From Stentor roeselii (lineage: Eukaryota > Ciliophora > Heterotrichea > Heterotrichida > Stentoridae): a stretch of 64,000 nt of DNA. A program made the position numbers and the translations under genes. Shown in pieces: positions 29,752 through 37,665 of this stretch (position 1 is its first letter; every line of letters begins with the position of its first letter). The notes beneath the pieces are model-generated. The model saw nothing but the letters and a program-made list of their open reading frames with translations, had not been told where the DNA came from and did no database searches. The stretch lies in the NCBI GenBank assembly GCA_006503475.1, contig RSEH01000093.1, positions 1-64,000 on the forward strand, in the 5' to 3' direction.

Positions 29752-31608
29752 TTATCGATTTTTAAAGCTCTTATATAATTCATATATAGACAAACTATAA
29801 TTCAAATTTTTTTTGGTGAATGTTGTAGATTTTTTTGTTTTATTGTTCAAATCTTCCAAAATCTCTTCAAAACTTAAAAAGCCGCACTTTCCCATCAAAT
29901 TAATCAATTCAGTCGACCTCCTTATAGTAGACCTTTTCAAAAAGCTCAAATGATCCTTGAAATAAGCTTTAATAATAATCTTGAAAGGTTTTTCCGGTAT
30001 AAAAAGTCCCGAAACGATTTCCTCAGCTTTAAAAGTACCAAACGAAGGTTTATTCAAAAAAACGCAATGATCTCCAATAGTATACTTCCCAGAAAACTCC
30101 TTACAAGTGATGAGTTCATCCAAATCATTCTTAAAATTAAGTGAAACGACTCCTTTCATAATAAGATAAAGTTCTTTACACTTAATTCCTTCCTGAATGA
30201 TAATTTCTCCATCAAAAAACCTTCTTGGTATCAAAAACGAGCAAATATGGTACTTAAAATCAGACTTATCAGAAAAAATTCTCCTAAAATACGCAAAATA
30301 ATCATTAAAAAGCGTGTCAAGTATTTTCCTCTTCAATCTAACAGGAAGAGGTTTAAAGATATTATCCTGTCTTTTCATAATTTTTTTCGCATCACGTTGA
30401 TTTTTGTAACTTTTCGCTAACGACCCAAGTCGATCAGTCTTCGAGTAATAAACAAAAAAGTTCGAAATAGAATCTTTCAATTTCAAAGGAAATTCTTCAT
30501 GAGATGCTTTTAAAATATTCAAAATCTTCTCGTTTTTTCTGGAGTTTTTCTTATTTTTTAAAGAATCACTTAGAATAGAAATAAGCGTCGTCGCCGTGTT
30601 CATAAGACTAGAAAAAACGAGAACAGAAAGCATAAGACAAAAGATAGTGATACCCATTTCATAGATATTTGTTGATGAATAGTCTCCGTAGCCGATGGTT
30701 AAAACAGAAGTGACGATGTAATAAGTGGTGATGACGCCTTGTTCGTTTTTAGACTTTTCGTTCAAACCGTAGTAGTTGATGAAATTTTGGGAAGTGTAGT
30801 TGTATCTGTACATCAAGTCAGACCAGTACCACCAAATGCAGCCAAATGAGTAACTTATGTGAGCCATTACACTTATTTTAAGAACCAGTTCCCAAATGCT
30901 GGCAATGCAAAATTCTGTTCTTATATGTCGCTTATGGCTTTTTGTTAACTTTTGGATCAGGTATCGTGAAAGGTTGTCGATTTTTAACATTCTTCTGACT
31001 CTTCCGAGTTTCAGAACTCTTATGAGTTTCAAACAGGCTTCGGCATTCAAGTTTCCGGACCATCTTAACGGAATCAAAGAGATTAAATCGAATAATGCCC
31101 AAGTTTTCAAGTAATGTTTCGTGATCGCTTTTTTTGAATGCAAGTTTTGGCCAGATATTCTTTTAATCCAAAAGAAATTCGAGATAAAGTCAATAACAAA
31201 GAGTGCCCAAACTACTTCAGAAACAATATTTTGTCCATAATAACTACCTTCAAATGACAGTTCGTTTAAAGACTCAGCAATTGAATATGGGACAAGGAGA
31301 TTCATGAGATTCTCAAAGTAAACTATTATCTTTGAAGGTTTTTCAGGAGGAATCAGTTCGAATTTATCATTTTGAACGACTGCTAAATTGATTCTTGCTC
31401 CTTCAATGCTCATTCTAAGAAGAGGGTTTTTCACAATAGATTCAAGCTTATTAAAAACAGGTCTAATTGAATCAGAACGTTGAGTTAAATCATCTCTAAA
31501 GCCATTTCTTTTCTCAATGATAATTGGGATTCCTTTAATTACATCGATGTAATTTCTACTTGGTCTAAAGACATCAACAGAAACTCGTGAATATGCTAAA
31601 CTATTCAT
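29752..31608 (-). CDS. Voltage-gated-like K+ channel with cyclic-nucleotide-binding domain (CNG/HCN/EAG class)
   Basis: A 618-residue plasma-membrane or ciliary channel subunit. After a cytoplasmic N-terminus come six membrane segments (about residues 105-345). S4 carries spaced positive charges (LKLIRVLKLGRVRRMLK near 190). The pore has the K+-selectivity signature TIGYGD near 300, flanked by VTSVL and S6 (FCLMLSVLVFSSLMN). A C-linker follows, and a cNMP-binding beta-roll at about 465-570 (FDGEIIIQEGIKCKELYLIMKG, then YTIGDHCVF). In the phosphate-binding position the usual Gly-Glu-x-x-Leu plus Arg is poorly kept (IGDHCVFLNK), so nucleotide binding is doubtful. Ciliates have large families of such channels that set membrane potential and ciliary beat. 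Confidence 0.9.
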   Translation of the reverse strand: MNSLAYSRVSVDVFRPSRNYIDVIKGIPIIIEKRNGFRDDLTQRSDSIRPVFNKLESIVKNPLLRMSIEGARINLAVVQNDKFELIPPEKPSKIIVYFENLMNLLVPYSIAESLNELSFEGSYYGQNIVSEVVWALFVIDFISNFFWIKRISGQNLHSKKAITKHYLKTWALFDLISLIPLRWSGNLNAEACLKLIRVLKLGRVRRMLKIDNLSRYLIQKLTKSHKRHIRTEFCIASIWELVLKISVMAHISYSFGCIWWYWSDLMYRYNYTSQNFINYYGLNEKSKNEQGVITTYYIVTSVLTIGYGDYSSTNIYEMGITIFCLMLSVLVFSSLMNTATTLISILSDSLKNKKNSRKNEKILNILKASHEEFPLKLKDSISNFFVYYSKTDRLGSLAKSYKNQRDAKKIMKRQDNIFKPLPVRLKRKILDTLFNDYFAYFRRIFSDKSDFKYHICSFLIPRRFFDGEIIIQEGIKCKELYLIMKGVVSLNFKNDLDELITCKEFSGKYTIGDHCVFLNKPSFGTFKAEEIVSGLFIPEKPFKIIIKAYFKDHLSFLKRSTIRRSTELINLMGKCGFLSFEEILEDLNNKTKKSTTFTKKNLNYSLSIYELYKSFKNR

Positions 31609-31882
31609 CCAAATTTTCTTATTATAATAAAATGAATGCGATTATAAATAATTTATCCTAATCATTAAAACTTTTTTTCACTCCAGAACTTAAAAAAGTT
31701 GTCTTTTCATCAACTAAAGCCTGTTTATTTTCTGTTTTGATTTATAAATAAAACCGCAATTCACACTAAACCTATTTTTTCAATAAATCTTAAGTTTTAA
31801 ATGAAATTAGCTTTATTTATTCTCACTTTCATTTAAGAACTTCCAAATACTTGAAGCCTTCAATGCTAATATCTTTTAACCA

Positions 31883-31953
31883 GGTTCTATAGTGTAGTGG
31901 TAGCACGTGGCTCTCCGGAGGCTATAGCCCGGGTTCAAATCCCGGTAGAATCG
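31883..31953 (+). tRNA. tRNA-Arg, anticodon CCG
   Basis: A 71-nt tRNA folds fully by eye. The acceptor stem is GGTTCTA / TAGAATC with one G-U pair and discriminator G. The D arm is GTGT...GCAC with the AGTGGTA loop. The anticodon stem is TGGCT / GGCTA around CTCCGGA, giving anticodon CCG at 31915-31917 (reads CGG, arginine). The variable loop is 4 nt; the T arm is CCGGG-TTCAAAT-CCCGG. Internal A and B boxes are intact. CCA is not encoded and there is no intron. It is followed by T6. The tRNA ends 11 nt before the start codon of the next protein gene. Confidence 0.95.
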
Positions 31954-31959
31954 TTTTTT
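31954..31959 (+). terminator. RNA polymerase III terminator (T6)
   Basis: Six T residues directly after the discriminator base of tRNA-Arg(CCG), as expected for polymerase III termination. The run sits within the 11-nt gap before the ATG at 31965. Confidence 0.85.
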
Positions 31960-31964
31960 CATAA

Positions 31965-32876
31965 ATGTTTGATAAAAAGTCACAATTAGAAGCCTTGAAA
32001 AGGCAACAGGCATCTTTAGTACGACAGGAAAAACTTCAACGAAAGAACTTTTTAGAATTCGAGATGCAAGCTATTGAGGCTGAAAGAAAAGCGAAAATAG
32101 GCAGACTAGAAGAATTAGAAAAACAGTTTCAAGCCTTTAAAGCAACACGTCAAACGTCCTTCAGTCCCATATCAGAAACCCACAAAAACCAAAAGCTATA
32201 CTTAGAGCAGTTAAAGCAAATGCAAAAAAACGCAAAAGACCTTCTAATAAAAGAGCCCTTCCTTCTTCCAGCGTACGAAGACAACTCCCTAAACGAAGAA
32301 AACTTAAAACGTGTAGAAAAAAGCGTTCCGGTAAAAATTCCAGTTCTTTTACCCCATTCCGAATTACAGAAAAAACAAAAAGTTCAGCCACCTTCAATCC
32401 AAAGAGTCTTCCCAAACGGTGACGTGTGCACAGTTTACCTCGTCGCAGACCACATCCCCGCTTACAACCCTCTCGTCAAGGCCGAAGTCAGCGTCGAAAG
32501 ACAAGACATGGGAAAAGAAAAGGTCTTAAAAGGCGAAGTCCTTTACAACGACCAGAAACGTTGGAAGTCAATTTCACCAAAAAGAAGAAAAAAAGAAGAC
32601 CTGGAACTTTCCAAGCCAGAAGTCGCAAACTTAAGACAAATGACTCCACAGATGAAAGCTGAACGGTATAACTATCGTGATTATTCACTCAGCGAAGTTA
32701 ATAATTCAGCTAATCGAGAGTGGGTTAAACAAAGAATGCAGAAATACTCGAAGTTCATTCAAAGCGACTTCAAACCAAAAGTGAGTGAAAAGAAACAGAT
32801 CGAGTTGGAGATGTTAAGGGAAAAGATAAAAAAATACAAAGTAAGGCCTTCGTTTAAGTTAAAACTCGATATGTAA
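31965..32876 (+). CDS. Unknown coiled-coil, highly charged protein
   Basis: A 303-residue protein with a Lys/Glu/Gln-rich coiled coil over residues about 5-60 and another helical segment near 255-300. A central patch (QRVFPNGDVCTVYLVADHIP, near 145) is less charged and may be a small folded unit. No membrane segment or catalytic motif. I do not recognise the family; similar composition is common in basal-body and axonemal proteins, but that is only a guess. Its start is 11 nt downstream of a tRNA gene, so its promoter must overlap or lie beyond the tRNA. The next gene's ATG is 3 nt after its stop codon. Confidence 0.7.
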   Translation: MFDKKSQLEALKRQQASLVRQEKLQRKNFLEFEMQAIEAERKAKIGRLEELEKQFQAFKATRQTSFSPISETHKNQKLYLEQLKQMQKNAKDLLIKEPFLLPAYEDNSLNEENLKRVEKSVPVKIPVLLPHSELQKKQKVQPPSIQRVFPNGDVCTVYLVADHIPAYNPLVKAEVSVERQDMGKEKVLKGEVLYNDQKRWKSISPKRRKKEDLELSKPEVANLRQMTPQMKAERYNYRDYSLSEVNNSANREWVKQRMQKYSKFIQSDFKPKVSEKKQIELEMLREKIKKYKVRPSFKLKLDM

Positions 32877-32879
32877 AAA

Positions 32880-33428
32880 ATGATCTTTTTTTTAATAACT
32901 TGTTTTCAGGTGTTCTCAGCTGATGAGAATTTTCTATCGAAAGTAGTTCAACTTGATGACTTTAACTTTGACTACCAAGTGAATTCGAAGTTTCAAACAA
33001 AAGCTGACTGGCTTATTTACTTTTACCTTACTCAATGTGAGATCTGTGAAGGATACGACCAGCTTTGGGACGACCTTTCTCAACGAAAGGAAGAATTCAC
33101 TGAAGGAAACATGATGTTCGGAAAGGTCTGCATTGACTCTTCTCCTCTAGTTTCCAAAAAGTTGAAAATCGACAGGGCACCAATAACAATTCTAGTAAAA
33201 AACGGGTATTTTTACATGATTGAAGCGCCGTTGATGCCTGAGTATTACTTACATTTTATCAACAGCAACTCTTTTCGATTTGCAAGGTCGAGGGCATTGC
33301 CGATAATCGCCGAGCACTCTTCTGAGAGTAGTCCAGGTCTCTCACTTCTCGGAGCAGGTTGTTTTGCAGTGCTTTGCGTAGTCTTTTACAGAGGTATAAA
33401 AAGAAAATTACCTCAGAAATCAGAATAG
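32880..33428 (+). CDS. Membrane-anchored thioredoxin/PDI-like protein
   Basis: A 182-residue protein with signal peptide (MIFFLITCFQVFSA), a thioredoxin-like domain at residues about 25-130, and a C-terminal membrane helix (SLLGAGCFAVLCVVFY, near 158) followed by a basic cytoplasmic tail. The active site reads Cys-Glu-Ile-Cys after WLIYFYLTQ near residue 52, and the cis-proline loop is RAPITIL near 100. This is the layout of TMX-type ER oxidoreductases or of a surface thiol protein. The gene begins 3 nt after the previous stop; the leading sequence resembles a longer canonical intron (GTAAAA...TTTTCAG), but a good signal peptide encoded there favours an independent gene. Confidence 0.78.
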   Translation: MIFFLITCFQVFSADENFLSKVVQLDDFNFDYQVNSKFQTKADWLIYFYLTQCEICEGYDQLWDDLSQRKEEFTEGNMMFGKVCIDSSPLVSKKLKIDRAPITILVKNGYFYMIEAPLMPEYYLHFINSNSFRFARSRALPIIAEHSSESSPGLSLLGAGCFAVLCVVFYRGIKRKLPQKSE

Positions 33429-33450
33429 TTCTTCACATATGATAATCTAA

Positions 33451-34350
33451 ATGGACCACGAAATAACACCCAATAGAAAAAACGTGAGTCATTATTTGAA
33501 CCTGCCTCAATCAAAAGTCTTTAACAAGAACCTCAACGTGTTTTACCATCTTGAAGTACCTCCCCAGTTGAACGGTCCGACAATCATTTACAAAGGACTT
33601 ACTTTTTTGATAGGAGGAGGAATCCCTGACTACTCCAGCTGCTTCATAGTCAACTCGATCGACTTGCACTTGACTCAAGTCGCAAGTCTTTTAACTGGTC
33701 GGAAAAAACATGGGCTTGTTGTTCACCTTGATGAAATTTTCGCTATTGGGGGAGTCGGGCAGGACTTTTTGTCGTCTGTTGAAAAGTTTGATGGAAAAAA
33801 CTGGACAGGTCAAGCGAGTCTTTCTCATGAAAGGGTCGAACCTACCTGCTGCTCTGCAAATGAAAACATCTACGTTTTTGGAGGGAATGCGAATTACCCT
33901 TTGTCTGTGGAAAGGTTGAATAAAGGGATTTGGGAAGAGATTCATTTGAAATTTCCGATTTTGGCGAAAAGGATGGGAAGCTTTTTTTTTAATGACTGGA
34001 TTTATCTAGTTGGAGGGAATTTGATGACTTTTCGCACTAATGCTACATTGAAGGAAGTACATATTTTTAATGTGCATGAAGGGTGTATTGAAAAAAGTCT
34101 AAACTTGCAGAATTCTGACTGTTTTGATACTCCTGCAATTGTGAAAAGTGAGAAAGTTGAACTCATTGGAAATAACTCTCGGGTCAAGTTTTACACGAAG
34201 ACCAGGACTTGGAAGATGGAAAAAGTTGAATTTGTCTGTAAAACTTGCTTTAATCACTGTGTAAGTCTCGATGGAAAATGTGGCAAGGCAAGAAAAATGA
34301 CACTTATCAAGTTATACTCCAAGCTCAAGCCTCTATCAAAACTAGCTTAA
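33451..34350 (+). CDS. Kelch-repeat protein with C-terminal Cys cluster
   Basis: A 299-residue cytoplasmic-looking protein with at least four kelch-like units: TFLIGGGIPDYSS near 50, IFAIGGVGQDF near 97, IYVFGGNANYPLSVERL near 140 and IYLVGGNLM near 185, each followed by a strand with an aromatic. The last 35 residues carry CKTCFNHC...C (near 265), a spacing that could bind zinc. No signal peptide. It is part of a plus-strand run of short genes with 22-nt gaps on either side. Kelch propellers mediate protein contacts; partner unknown. Confidence 0.75.
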   Translation: MDHEITPNRKNVSHYLNLPQSKVFNKNLNVFYHLEVPPQLNGPTIIYKGLTFLIGGGIPDYSSCFIVNSIDLHLTQVASLLTGRKKHGLVVHLDEIFAIGGVGQDFLSSVEKFDGKNWTGQASLSHERVEPTCCSANENIYVFGGNANYPLSVERLNKGIWEEIHLKFPILAKRMGSFFFNDWIYLVGGNLMTFRTNATLKEVHIFNVHEGCIEKSLNLQNSDCFDTPAIVKSEKVELIGNNSRVKFYTKTRTWKMEKVEFVCKTCFNHCVSLDGKCGKARKMTLIKLYSKLKPLSKLA

Positions 34351-34372
34351 ATCTCTAAGATTTTCAATAATA

Positions 34373-35248
34373 ATGTTGATTTTTTTTCTACCCTTCTGCA
34401 TTTCCTTCGACTTTTCTTCTGAATTTTCTTGGAAATCGCTTTCAATGCAAACTTCCTCCCCTTTATGCAAAGAAATAAAGATTGAAAAGACTGAAAAGAA
34501 AGAATGTTTAACAGAAAACTCGACTTCTTTTATATTGTCGAGTTGCCCTGAAAGACAAGAATGTCGATTTAGTTTAAAACACCCGAAGCCAACTTTATGC
34601 TCAGATGTTTCTGTTAAAGTGAAAAATGAGTCAAATCATTTGGTTCCTGAGACTTTTTATTGTAAAAGCTCGATTGACTGTGTTTTTGGATTGTTTTGTG
34701 CTATTGTCGAGGTTAATGAAACTCATTCGGATAATCAGTGCTTGGAACGATCTATGTATGAGTGTTCTCATTTAGATGAATGTATTTTTGGATATGTTTG
34801 TAATAACTCGATTTGTATCTCCAGCTTTTATGTACAGCCTGGATTACCTGCTGAGAGTCGAATCGCTTGTAGCTCTGGACGTATTAAGAATGGCATTTGT
34901 CAGGAGGCGATTAGAACTAAGGGCATGCTGCCCAAGCCGTGTGAGTCGAATCATGACTGTCTCGCAGAAGATGAAATAACAGAAGGCATCTGCTCCTGCT
35001 TAGGACCTGCAGGTTCATTTTGTGAACTTCACGAGTCAGACAACCTGAATCTAAACTTCCTTCAAGCAAGTTTTGAAAGTCGAGTAGAAGACGCTGAAAT
35101 TCTTTTCAAAAGAATTTCCAATTTCCCAGTATACGAGTTAGACTTCAAATGGGCCTCAGAGTTCGAACATTCAGAAGAGCTAGACGGAATATTTCACGAC
35201 TTTTCAGGGATTCTCGGGGTACTCCTGTCAATCCTTCTAGTTTCATAG
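34373..35248 (+). CDS. Secreted or GPI-anchored Cys-rich protein
   Basis: A 291-residue protein with a signal peptide (MLIFFLPFCIS), about twenty cysteines spread over residues 25-220 in short loops (CSHLDECIFGYVC, CESNHDC, CSCLGPAGSFC) and a short hydrophobic C-terminus (GILGVLLSILLVS) with no cytoplasmic tail, as in GPI-anchor signals. The motif C-x(4-6)-C-x-F/Y-G-x-x-C repeats, as in small EGF/dickkopf-like modules, and this type of extracellular Cys-rich protein is common in ciliates. It is likely on the cell surface. Function unknown. Confidence 0.7.
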   Translation: MLIFFLPFCISFDFSSEFSWKSLSMQTSSPLCKEIKIEKTEKKECLTENSTSFILSSCPERQECRFSLKHPKPTLCSDVSVKVKNESNHLVPETFYCKSSIDCVFGLFCAIVEVNETHSDNQCLERSMYECSHLDECIFGYVCNNSICISSFYVQPGLPAESRIACSSGRIKNGICQEAIRTKGMLPKPCESNHDCLAEDEITEGICSCLGPAGSFCELHESDNLNLNFLQASFESRVEDAEILFKRISNFPVYELDFKWASEFEHSEELDGIFHDFSGILGVLLSILLVS

Positions 35249-35261
35249 AATAAGAATACCA

Positions 35262-35945
35262 TTAGTTACTAAGAAATAGTTCTTGGTCAGTCTTACTGAT
35301 AAGGATTTCATTCAATTCATTGATGATCCGAGCCAGGTTTTCAGTCCTTTTCGGGTTTTTCGCGACAGCAGCTTCTATTTCTTCAGGTTCCAGTCCAAAG
35401 TAGTCAAAAATCTCATCTTCCAAAAGCCTCATCTGAACAAAAAGCTCATTCGGGTCAGTTTCATTCATTTCTTCAATTCTTTCAATGTAAATCTCTAAAA
35501 TATGTTCAAGTTTCGAGTTGGCTCCAGAAGGTATTCTTTCTATTTCAACACTGCACAACTTCCCCATAGCTGACTTGACTTCTCGATCATCTTCAAATTG
35601 TTTGTAGCTTTCAGTCAAGACATCTTCATTCAGTCCATGTTTGTTCAAAACAGTTTCAAGTGAGTGTTCAAGGCAGTCTTTAGATGAGACTTTCAGTTCA
35701 AGTATCAAATTTCTGTATTCTCGACCATCTCTAAAGATCCCTCTTCTCTTTTTTCTGTTGTTTTTCAGGATGACTGAGAAGTTTTTAGTGAAATCCTGAC
35801 GGATTTCACGGATAATGAACAACAAGGACGATTTGTCAAGCACGTTGATTTTTTGGAACTTTAGACGTGATTTTGACTTGTAGAGAAGAAGGACTCCAGT
35901 GGCCACTGCGAGGATTGAACTGCTGTAGGCGATGATTTTTTTCAT
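35262..35945 (-). CDS. Unknown protein with one N-terminal membrane anchor
   Basis: A 227-residue protein starting MKKIIAYSSSILAVATGVLL: a single hydrophobic helix right at the N-terminus followed by basic KSKSRLK, i.e. a signal anchor of the type used by outer-mitochondrial-membrane proteins with the bulk in the cytosol. The rest is helical and acidic. An in-frame ATG 25 codons upstream exists but lies inside the opposing Miro gene, so I chose the ATG at 35943-35945. The start codons of this gene and Miro are separated by only 8 nt. Head-to-head pairing with a mitochondrial gene and the anchor type suggest a mitochondrial link, which is an inference only. Confidence 0.7.
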   Translation of the reverse strand: MKKIIAYSSSILAVATGVLLLYKSKSRLKFQKINVLDKSSLLFIIREIRQDFTKNFSVILKNNRKKRRGIFRDGREYRNLILELKVSSKDCLEHSLETVLNKHGLNEDVLTESYKQFEDDREVKSAMGKLCSVEIERIPSGANSKLEHILEIYIERIEEMNETDPNELFVQMRLLEDEIFDYFGLEPEEIEAAVAKNPKRTENLARIINELNEILISKTDQELFLSN

Positions 35946-35953
35946 ATTTATTG

Positions 35954-37660
35954 ATGGAGATTCGAGTTCTGGTCCTTGGAGACTGTAATTTTCATTCAGG
36001 CCTTGTGGGAAAAACGACATTTGTCAGAGGACTGGTCTGTGAAGACTTGACTGAACCACTGCCGAGAGTCTTCAAGCCGATTAAACTGCCTCAGGACCAG
36101 TGCATCAACGGCTGCAGCATAACGATTATTGACTCTTGCCTTTCTGAAGACCTGTCCATTGGAGACGAGCTGGAAGAAGAAATCTTCAAAGCCGCCGTGA
36201 TTCTTCTTCTCTTTGATATCTCGAAAAAGTCTTCGATTGATAGAATTGGCTCTTTTTGGCTTAAAGAAATTCCAAAATTAACTAAAGCTCCTGTTGTGCT
36301 TCTTGCGAATAAAATTGATTTGAGAGAAAAAAACAATGAGTATTGTTTTGATTCGATTGTGAAAAGACTTACTTTGGATAAATTGGTTTTTGAGTCAATT
36401 TTTGAGTGCTCGGGAATGACTCTTGAAGGAATCATTGATGTTTTTATTTTCATGCAAAAAACAGTGCTTTATCCTACTGGACCTCTCCTTGACTGCAGTA
36501 AAAATGAATTGACGGAGCAGTTTAAAAAAGCCTTGAAACTTGTCTTTAGGAGAGTTGATCGGGATAAAGACTTTTACTTGTCTGCTGAAGAAGTTCGCAA
36601 CATGCAACTTGAGATCTTTGGACATGAAATCGACTTTGAAGGAATTGAAATGATTTTTAAAAGTATTCAGGAACTATGTTTTGATGGAGTTTGTAAAAAA
36701 GGATTGAATTTTCAAGGGTTTTGTGCCATGCAGATCATGATGATTCATAAATTAAATGCTGATGCTTGTTGGAAAATCTTGTTTTTTTTTGGAATTGGGT
36801 ATGACTTTCGAATTGATTTTGATTTGGAGGAGGTCATGTCGAAAAGTTGTAATTTTACTAAAGATGCACTTGTTTTTTTGGTTACTTTGTTTGATCAGTT
36901 TTGCTGTGAAGGGTGGTTGGGGAAAAATGAGGTGTTGAGGATTTTTGAGACTTGCTCACAAACCCCTACAAACAAAGAAATAAAAAAAATCTTTATAGAA
37001 TTCAAAGACCGCGTAGAAATAAACGAAGAAAAAATAAATCTTTCATCATGGCTATCCTACTGGGTGCTCCTATCCCACGAAAACAAAGCAATCTGCGCAG
37101 AATTTCTCTTAATGTTAGCCTTTCCAAAACCTGCATCTGATCTCTTCCTCTCATCTCCAAACAGCACAGTAAAGTCTGCCTTCATCACAGGTTTCAACAG
37201 TGTAGGCAAGTCCTGGGCCCTAAACACATTAATCAAAAGAAAAACTAAAGACTACCTTCCAACAAGCAGGTTAAAATCAGTTTGCAACACAACAGTCCAA
37301 AACGAAATCCCATGGTTAAACGAATTTCTTATCCTCACTGAAATCCCTCTGATCGAGGCCGAAACAACGATAAACTCTTTAAACCTCTCTGAAACTTTAA
37401 TCGTTTTAACAAACGAAGACCCTGAAAGTCAGAAATTTTCTGAAAAAATGAACCTAAAACGTTTTCCAAACCTTTTAATCCTTGAAAACCAAGCCCGAAG
37501 ACTAGAAAGTTCTTTTCTTCAGTCAATTTTCCAAGACCTTCCGAAATTTATCTCAAAGCAAGTAAAAACTGAGAAAAAAGTTGAAAGTTCCTGGAAAACA
37601 TTGAAACTTGCAGCTTTAGTTTTAATATTTTCTATTTTAATTGGGTACTTTTTAAGATAA
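35954..37660 (+). CDS. Miro, mitochondrial Rho GTPase (RHOT/GEM1), with a silent 15-nt intron
   Basis: A 563-residue tail-anchored GTPase of the outer mitochondrial membrane, which links mitochondria to motors and regulates their distribution. After removing the intron at 35985-35999 the first GTPase has a standard P-loop, LVLGDCLVGKTTF; unspliced it would carry five extra residues. NKID (G4) follows near residue 114. The EF-hand loop DRDKDFYLSAEE is near 195; a second hidden EF-hand region follows. The C-terminal GTPase starts with ITGFNSVGKSWALN near 405; its other motifs are weak. The last 20 residues form the tail anchor (LAALVLIFSILIGYFL). The ATG at 35954 is the first in frame. Both domain order and anchor match Miro. 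Ends 5 nt before the TRM5 start. Confidence 0.9.
   Translation: MEIRVLVLGDCNFHSGLVGKTTFVRGLVCEDLTEPLPRVFKPIKLPQDQCINGCSITIIDSCLSEDLSIGDELEEEIFKAAVILLLFDISKKSSIDRIGSFWLKEIPKLTKAPVVLLANKIDLREKNNEYCFDSIVKRLTLDKLVFESIFECSGMTLEGIIDVFIFMQKTVLYPTGPLLDCSKNELTEQFKKALKLVFRRVDRDKDFYLSAEEVRNMQLEIFGHEIDFEGIEMIFKSIQELCFDGVCKKGLNFQGFCAMQIMMIHKLNADACWKILFFFGIGYDFRIDFDLEEVMSKSCNFTKDALVFLVTLFDQFCCEGWLGKNEVLRIFETCSQTPTNKEIKKIFIEFKDRVEINEEKINLSSWLSYWVLLSHENKAICAEFLLMLAFPKPASDLFLSSPNSTVKSAFITGFNSVGKSWALNTLIKRKTKDYLPTSRLKSVCNTTVQNEIPWLNEFLILTEIPLIEAETTINSLNLSETLIVLTNEDPESQKFSEKMNLKRFPNLLILENQARRLESSFLQSIFQDLPKFISKQVKTEKKVESSWKTLKLAALVLIFSILIGYFLR
35985..35999 (+). other. 15-nt intron, phase 1, silent in the reading frame
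   Basis: GTAATTTTCATTCAG splits a TGC codon (T|GC). It contains no in-frame stop and is a multiple of three, so the gene stays open if it is kept, but the P-loop then has a five-residue insertion between GD and VGKT. Excision gives a textbook GxxxxGKT motif. Its 3' end is CAG, unlike the TAG of the others. Confidence 0.85.
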
Positions 37661-37665
37661 TAAAA

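Noticed and set aside
32869-32912. Canonical-looking longer intron (GTAAAA...TTTTCAG) joining the coiled-coil gene to the thioredoxin-like gene
   Set aside because: All other introns are 14-15 nt, and the supposed intron encodes a good signal peptide with ATG in place. Two genes 3 nt apart is the simpler reading, though cDNA should decide.
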